This document shows, piece by piece, positions 60,686-64,000 of a stretch of 64,000 bases of DNA. Position 1 is the first letter of the stretch; every line of letters begins with the position of its first letter. The stretch covers positions 5,567,886 through 5,631,885 of the forward strand of contig NZ_CP062983.1 in NCBI RefSeq assembly GCF_015500095.1, in the 5' to 3' direction. The position numbers were made by a program, and so were the translations under genes. This DNA is from Phototrophicus methaneseepsis (GTDB taxonomy: Bacteria > Chloroflexota > Anaerolineae > Aggregatilineales > Phototrophicaceae). The notes beneath the pieces were generated by a model. It did no database searches. It was not told the origin of the DNA and saw only the letters and a list, made by a program, of their open reading frames with translations.

Positions 60686-61774
60686 CTAATGCTTATCCAG
60701 GAAACGCCCCAGCGCCTTCATTGTATCTTCGATGCGCTCCCGATTGAGCGAATAGCACTTGGCGACATCGCGGCGGCGTTCATTAAGATAGCCGGAAGCG
60801 GTCAACTGGCGCAGATGACGCGAAGCGCTGGATTGGCTCAGTTCCAGGCGGGTGATGAAGTCCTGCGCGCAGATTTCTTCATTTTCAACGAGCATTTCCA
60901 GCATACGCAGGCGCGTATCATCTGCCAGGGCATTCAACCGGACAAGCAACTCGCTCCGATTCAAGGCGGGGGATTCGACGCGCGTATTACGCGGCAGCCG
61001 TGCCGAGAAAAACACGAGGTCATCGCCTTCATAGGTGCGGCCCCAACTGATATATGGGCCGAGATGCGTCACAGGCATAAAGATCAAACGAGCGGAATTG
61101 GCAAAATGCTGCTCCATCTTCTCAGCACCGCGCATATTCCGGCCCGTAACAGCTTCAATCGCGGCGAATGCATCCGAAAATGAGCCGAACTGCATTTGCA
61201 AAAATGCATTGCGCGATTCGATCAACAAGGCTTCGTTACGCAGCCAGTGTTCACGCAAAAACCGCTCCCACATCATCTTGAGATGCTGCACAACCACCTG
61301 CTTAAAATAGCCCGCCTCCGCCAGTTGATCGTATGCCCAGCGCCAGAATGGCTCGTCAAATGACTCCTGCTTGCCGTGCTGGCTCGCATGCTCATAATTG
61401 ACGCGCACGAGCACATCCGCATCGCTCAGCAGGGTATCCAATGAGGGCATGCCTTCTGTTTCAGTCAGCCATTGCAATGTTTGAGCGCGTAATTCAACTG
61501 CATCACGTTCTTCCAGATCCGCAATGACATCTGGGAAAGTGGTGATATTCTGGCTCCAGTTGATTGCATCAAACGCCATCGACGCCAGCTTATTGGCGTG
61601 CTTTTCTTCTGGAGACAGGGCGTGGTAAGTTTCTTCCATCCATTGAGAAAGCCCTGCATTTTGCTCCAACGTGTTGAGCAATTGCAGCATATTCACAACA
61701 ATCTCAGCCTGATTAACAGCAAAATCAATCTCTACCGTCGCGGGGGCTGCAATAAAATCCCACTCGGTCATCAT
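60686..61774 (-). CDS. ArsR-family transcriptional regulator with long N-terminal domain
   Basis: The 362-residue protein has a C-terminal winged helix (about residues 275-350) with L-A-D-D-T-R-L-R-M-L-E-M-L, E-I-C-A-Q-D, and the recognition helix L-S-Q-S-S-A-S-R-H-L-R-Q-L. The long N-terminal part (about 1-265) is largely helical and likely a ligand or sensor domain. No metal-binding Cys pair is visible. AAGGAG precedes the ATG at 61774 by 6 bases. A palindrome lies upstream at 61802-61819 and may be its own operator. Ligand and targets unknown. Confidence 0.85.
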   Translation of the reverse strand: MMTEWDFIAAPATVEIDFAVNQAEIVVNMLQLLNTLEQNAGLSQWMEETYHALSPEEKHANKLASMAFDAINWSQNITTFPDVIADLEERDAVELRAQTLQWLTETEGMPSLDTLLSDADVLVRVNYEHASQHGKQESFDEPFWRWAYDQLAEAGYFKQVVVQHLKMMWERFLREHWLRNEALLIESRNAFLQMQFGSFSDAFAAIEAVTGRNMRGAEKMEQHFANSARLIFMPVTHLGPYISWGRTYEGDDLVFFSARLPRNTRVESPALNRSELLVRLNALADDTRLRMLEMLVENEEICAQDFITRLELSQSSASRHLRQLTASGYLNERRRDVAKCYSLNRERIEDTMKALGRFLDKH

Positions 61775-61801
61775 AGATAGCTCCTTATTGGGGAAATCGT
61801 T

Positions 61802-61819
61802 TACCCGCAAAAACGGGTA
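61802..61819 (-). promoter_or_regulatory. Operator-like palindrome before the ArsR-type gene
   Basis: TACCCG and CGGGTA are separated by CAAAAA, at or just after the predicted start of transcription (near 61824). Autoregulation is common in this family; binding here is inferred. Confidence 0.4.
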
Positions 61820-62148
61820 GTTATGAGACAAAACTAACATAGTCCATTAAGGCTGTCAAGCAAAGTGGCATCAGTGACCCGCCATGGGCTACAAAGCCCT
61901 CTTACGATACGAATTCGTTTGCTTCATACCAGAGATAACGTGCTTACTATGACACAGCAGCACCTCATGCCTATAACGGCCACGTAAAATGGCGCTCTGG
62001 GATGAAAAAGCACTTATTTTGGCAAAAACAGGCTATATTTATATAAACATTCCCTAAGAAATGCGTCCTACCGCATGATAAACAGCATTTTATTGGGATG
62101 ATAGGCAGCACCCCCTGCCACAGCGTGTATACATCTCCTTGATTCGCT

Positions 62149-62157
62149 TGATATAAT
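62149..62157 (+). promoter_or_regulatory. Extended -10 promoter of the aldolase gene
   Basis: TGATATAAT at 62149-62157 is a TG-N-TATAAT extended -10, 35 bases before the ATG. No -35 is evident, which is common with extended -10 elements. AGGAG lies 7 bases before the ATG. Confidence 0.6.
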
Positions 62158-62192
62158 GAACATTAGTCGTTTTAAAAGCACAGGAGCAAATC

Positions 62193-63287
62193 ATGGCAGT
62201 AGCCACAGCACCTTCTACAACCTTTAGCCAGATTCAGGAGTACCTTGGCGATAAGGCCGAGTACCTGCTCGATCACACCAGCAGTACGATTAGCAAAGAC
62301 AGCCTCTACCTGCCGGGGCCGGAATTCGTCAGCGAAGTTTACACCCAGACCGACCGCAGCCCGCAGGTCCTGCGCAGCATCAGCCAGATGTTCAATCATG
62401 GCCGCCTTGCTGGTACAGGTTACCTGAGCATCCTGCCTGTTGACCAGGGCATCGAACATAGCGCTGGCGCATCCTTTGCACCGAACCCGGTATACTTTGA
62501 TCCGGCCAAAATTGTCGAGCTCGCTATTGAAGGTGGCTGCAACGCCGTTACCTCAACCTTTGGCGTATTGGGTGCAGTAGCCCGTAAATACGCTCATAAG
62601 ATCCCCTTCATGGTGAAGATCAACCATAACGAACTGGTCACCTATCCCAACACCTTCGACCAGATCATGTTCGGCAACATTAAGGAAGCCTGGAATATGG
62701 GCGCAGTCGCGGTTGGCGCGACGGTTTACTTCGGCAGCCCGGAAAGTGCCCGCCAACTGGTGGACGTTGCAGAAGCATTTGCCTATGCTCATGAACTGGG
62801 TATGGCGACTGTCCTGTGGTGCTACATGCGTAACCCGGAATTCAGCATTGATGGCACTAACTACGAAACTGCCGCCGACCTGACAGGCCAGGCCAATCAC
62901 CTGGGTGTCACCATCCAGGCCGACATTGTGAAGCAGAAGCTCCCGACCACCAATGGTGGCTTCAAGGCGCTCAACAGTGGCAACAGCAGCTACGGCAAGC
63001 TGGATAAGCGCATCTACACCGAACTGACCAGCGAGCATCCCATTGACCTGACACGTTATCAGGTTGCCAATGGTTACATGGGCCGCATCGGTCTGATTAG
63101 TTCCGGTGGTGCGAGCGGTGCAAATGACTTCGCTGAAGCCGTTGTGACAGCCGTCATCAACAAGCGCGCAGGCGGTACCGGCCTCATCAGTGGCCGTAAA
63201 GCGTTCCAGCGCCCGATGGCAGAAGGCGCACAGCTCCTGAACTTGATCCAGGACGTGTATCTGTGCGAAGACGTCACCATCGCATAA
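62193..63287 (+). CDS. fbaB: Class I fructose-bisphosphate aldolase (FbaB/DhnA type)
   Basis: The 364-residue protein matches the archaeal/FbaB type aldolase: [10 protein letters not shown] near residue 80, K-I-N-H-N-E near 140, [10 protein letters not shown] near 242, and S-G-G-A-S-G and [10 protein letters not shown] near the C-terminus. It would cleave fructose-1,6-bisphosphate through a Schiff base without metal. It is longer than the archaeal 260-residue enzymes and nearer to the 350-residue FbaB of bacteria. A single gene with its own promoter and terminator. Confidence 0.93.
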   Translation: MAVATAPSTTFSQIQEYLGDKAEYLLDHTSSTISKDSLYLPGPEFVSEVYTQTDRSPQVLRSISQMFNHGRLAGTGYLSILPVDQGIEHSAGASFAPNPVYFDPAKIVELAIEGGCNAVTSTFGVLGAVARKYAHKIPFMVKINHNELVTYPNTFDQIMFGNIKEAWNMGAVAVGATVYFGSPESARQLVDVAEAFAYAHELGMATVLWCYMRNPEFSIDGTNYETAADLTGQANHLGVTIQADIVKQKLPTTNGGFKALNSGNSSYGKLDKRIYTELTSEHPIDLTRYQVANGYMGRIGLISSGGASGANDFAEAVVTAVINKRAGGTGLISGRKAFQRPMAEGAQLLNLIQDVYLCEDVTIA

Positions 63288-63310
63288 CCTGGTTTCAAAG
63301 CAATCTACAG

Positions 63311-63343
63311 AGGGCGAGCAATAAGCTCGTCCTTTGTGTTTTA
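63311..63343 (+). terminator. Intrinsic terminator of fbaB
   Basis: AGGGCGAGC (63311-63319) pairs with GCTCGTCCT (63325-63333, one wobble), followed by TTGTGTTTT. Confidence 0.75.
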
Positions 63344-63579
63344 ATGCCCCCTTTCTCATAAATACACCAACCTGGGCTTAGTTAGCAGTAAGTCGCCTCT
63401 TAACCATGTCAAAGCTGTTGAAAAACAGGCCAATGCTAAAGCAAATGCATTTATGAGACTTTGGCAGATTTATCCCAAATCAGGCCCCCGTTTACGAGTT
63501 CAGCCGAAAAAATATCCCAATGTTAAAAAATCCCGTTTCTCGCTATCTACAAAATTTAATTGTTTTTTCGTTAGTAAGA

Positions 63580-63620
63580 TTACAAAACTTGCGATATTCT
63601 GTTACAAAACTTGCGATATT
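63580..63620 (+). repeat. 19-base direct repeat with 22-base period
   Basis: TTACAAAACTTGCGATATT occurs at 63580-63598 and again at 63602-63620; TTGCGATA is partly repeated again after it. The 22-base period is about two helical turns. Confidence 0.7.
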
Positions 63621-63818
63621 TGCGATAAATGGGGATTAATGCCTTTCTTACTCCGAATGTGGATTCATACCATAATCGAACCTATATTAAGACTCGTGGA
63701 GGACGTTATCCCAACCTTAAAATTTTCAAAAGTTGGGCCGAAATCTGTTGAGCAAAAAAGGCTTCTAAGCTATACTTTTAATCACTACGAAACACCCTTC
63801 GCAGTGAACTTAGGGGGA

Positions 63819-63852
63819 GTTGTAATCGGGTTACACCCCATCTGATTACAAC
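63819..63852. repeat. 9-base inverted repeat
   Basis: GTTGTAATC (63819-63827) and GATTACAAC (63844-63852) are perfectly complementary around 16 bases. It may be an operator, or a hairpin without T-run. Confidence 0.55.
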
Positions 63853-64000
63853 CGCACTACAGGCTTTAAAACCTAGGCAATCCGAATAATAAAATGTGTC
63901 CATAAACAGGCATAGATGGATGTTGGTGCCTGCCGATGCTTTGTTGTCTACTGTCGGGGGCTACGGCCCATTCGATTGAATTAAAGAAGGTAAATTTATT

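Larger units (their letters stand above)
61775..62192. other. Divergent region between the ArsR gene and the aldolase gene
   Basis: It holds promoters in both directions. The palindrome TACCCG-N6-CGGGTA (61802-61819) lies 28 bases before the ArsR start. TTGACA on the minus strand (61859-61854) is a good -35, with TAGTTT 17 bases on as a weak -10. Confidence 0.5.
63288..64000. other. AT-rich, gene-poor end of the window
   Basis: After the aldolase terminator I see no convincing gene. A plus-strand ORF of 130 codons (63453-63845) is low-complexity with no ribosome binding site and no family features. The region holds a 19-base direct repeat (63580-63620) and a 9-base inverted repeat (63819-63852). 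GAAGG near 63986 may be the ribosome binding site of a gene beyond the window. Confidence 0.5.

Noticed and set aside
62553..63359. 268-codon ORF antisense to the aldolase gene
   Set aside because: Shadow; the aldolase reading frame has all family motifs.
63453..63845. 130-codon plus-strand ORF in the right end
   Set aside because: No ribosome binding site, low-complexity composition, no family features, and it spans the direct repeats.

Overview
The window looks like chromosomal DNA of a mesophilic Chloroflexota bacterium, probably class Anaerolineae. This is inferred from gene content and style, because no rRNA or other taxonomic marker is present. Pointers are the coenzyme F420 ligase, many secreted proteins with Pro/Thr-rich linkers, a membrane-anchored TPR protein with a long acidic tract, PPC and SH3 surface proteins, leucine-rich-repeat surface proteins, and several families of small paralogues. 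Genes lie on both strands, mostly as single transcription units with clear hairpin-plus-T terminators. I saw no rRNA, tRNA, CRISPR array, insertion sequence or prophage block.

Layout. 1-2.7 kb: two SpoIIAA/STAS-like small proteins, a secreted LRR protein and rpmB (L28). 2.7-14.1 kb: a 1531-residue multi-GAF histidine kinase, a small membrane protein, a class B penicillin-binding protein, a second LRR protein, two zinc-ribbon proteins and rsmA. 14.4-19.7 kb: a large TPR protein, two more SpoIIAA-like paralogues, a Nudix hydrolase and a membrane protein. 19.8-28.7 kb: ilvD, a GT87-like membrane protein, a YdcZ-type transporter, a sugar-nucleotide epimerase joined to a pentapeptide-repeat gene, a DUF1622 protein, cofE, another SpoIIAA-like protein, a DinB protein and a glutaredoxin-like protein. 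28.8-34 kb: an orphan contractile-tail tube protein, an acyl-CoA dehydrogenase behind a promoter with an operator-like palindrome, three tandem SpoIIAA-like paralogues, and a pentapeptide-repeat/TIR protein. 34-47.7 kb: a PEP-utiliser-like protein, an ABC-F protein, small stress/membrane proteins (YeaQ, DUF421, DUF4342), an RibD-C reductase, an SDR, two GNAT proteins, an SH3/PA14 surface protein, a PAP2 phosphatase and a DinB protein. 47.7-57.7 kb: a PPC-repeat surface protein, a membrane-anchored alpha/beta hydrolase, a DUF89 phosphatase, a DUF3298 protein, a NarL-type kinase, a Nudix hydrolase, recA and a Pro/Thr-rich secreted protein. 57.8-64 kb: metG with an upstream leader, an Nfu-N protein, an ArsR-type regulator, class I fructose-bisphosphate aldolase and a gene-poor AT-rich end.

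The most interesting signal is the region upstream of metG (60,016-60,187, minus strand). It has a promoter placed so that transcription would begin at the ATG of a 26-codon reading frame with Met codons 10, 12 and 14. An intrinsic terminator follows. A 9-nt segment inside the reading frame (GACAGACGG), just after the Met codons, is perfectly complementary to the 5' arm of that terminator. This is the geometry of ribosome-mediated transcription attenuation, here sensing methionyl-tRNA charging in front of methionyl-tRNA synthetase.

Other points of note are the eight-member SpoIIAA-like family, an SOS-box-like palindrome and structured leader at recA, a TIR/pentapeptide fusion, the orphan tail-tube gene, and several promoter-proximal palindromes that look like operators. 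All positions were read by eye. Family names rest on recognised motifs, not on database searches.
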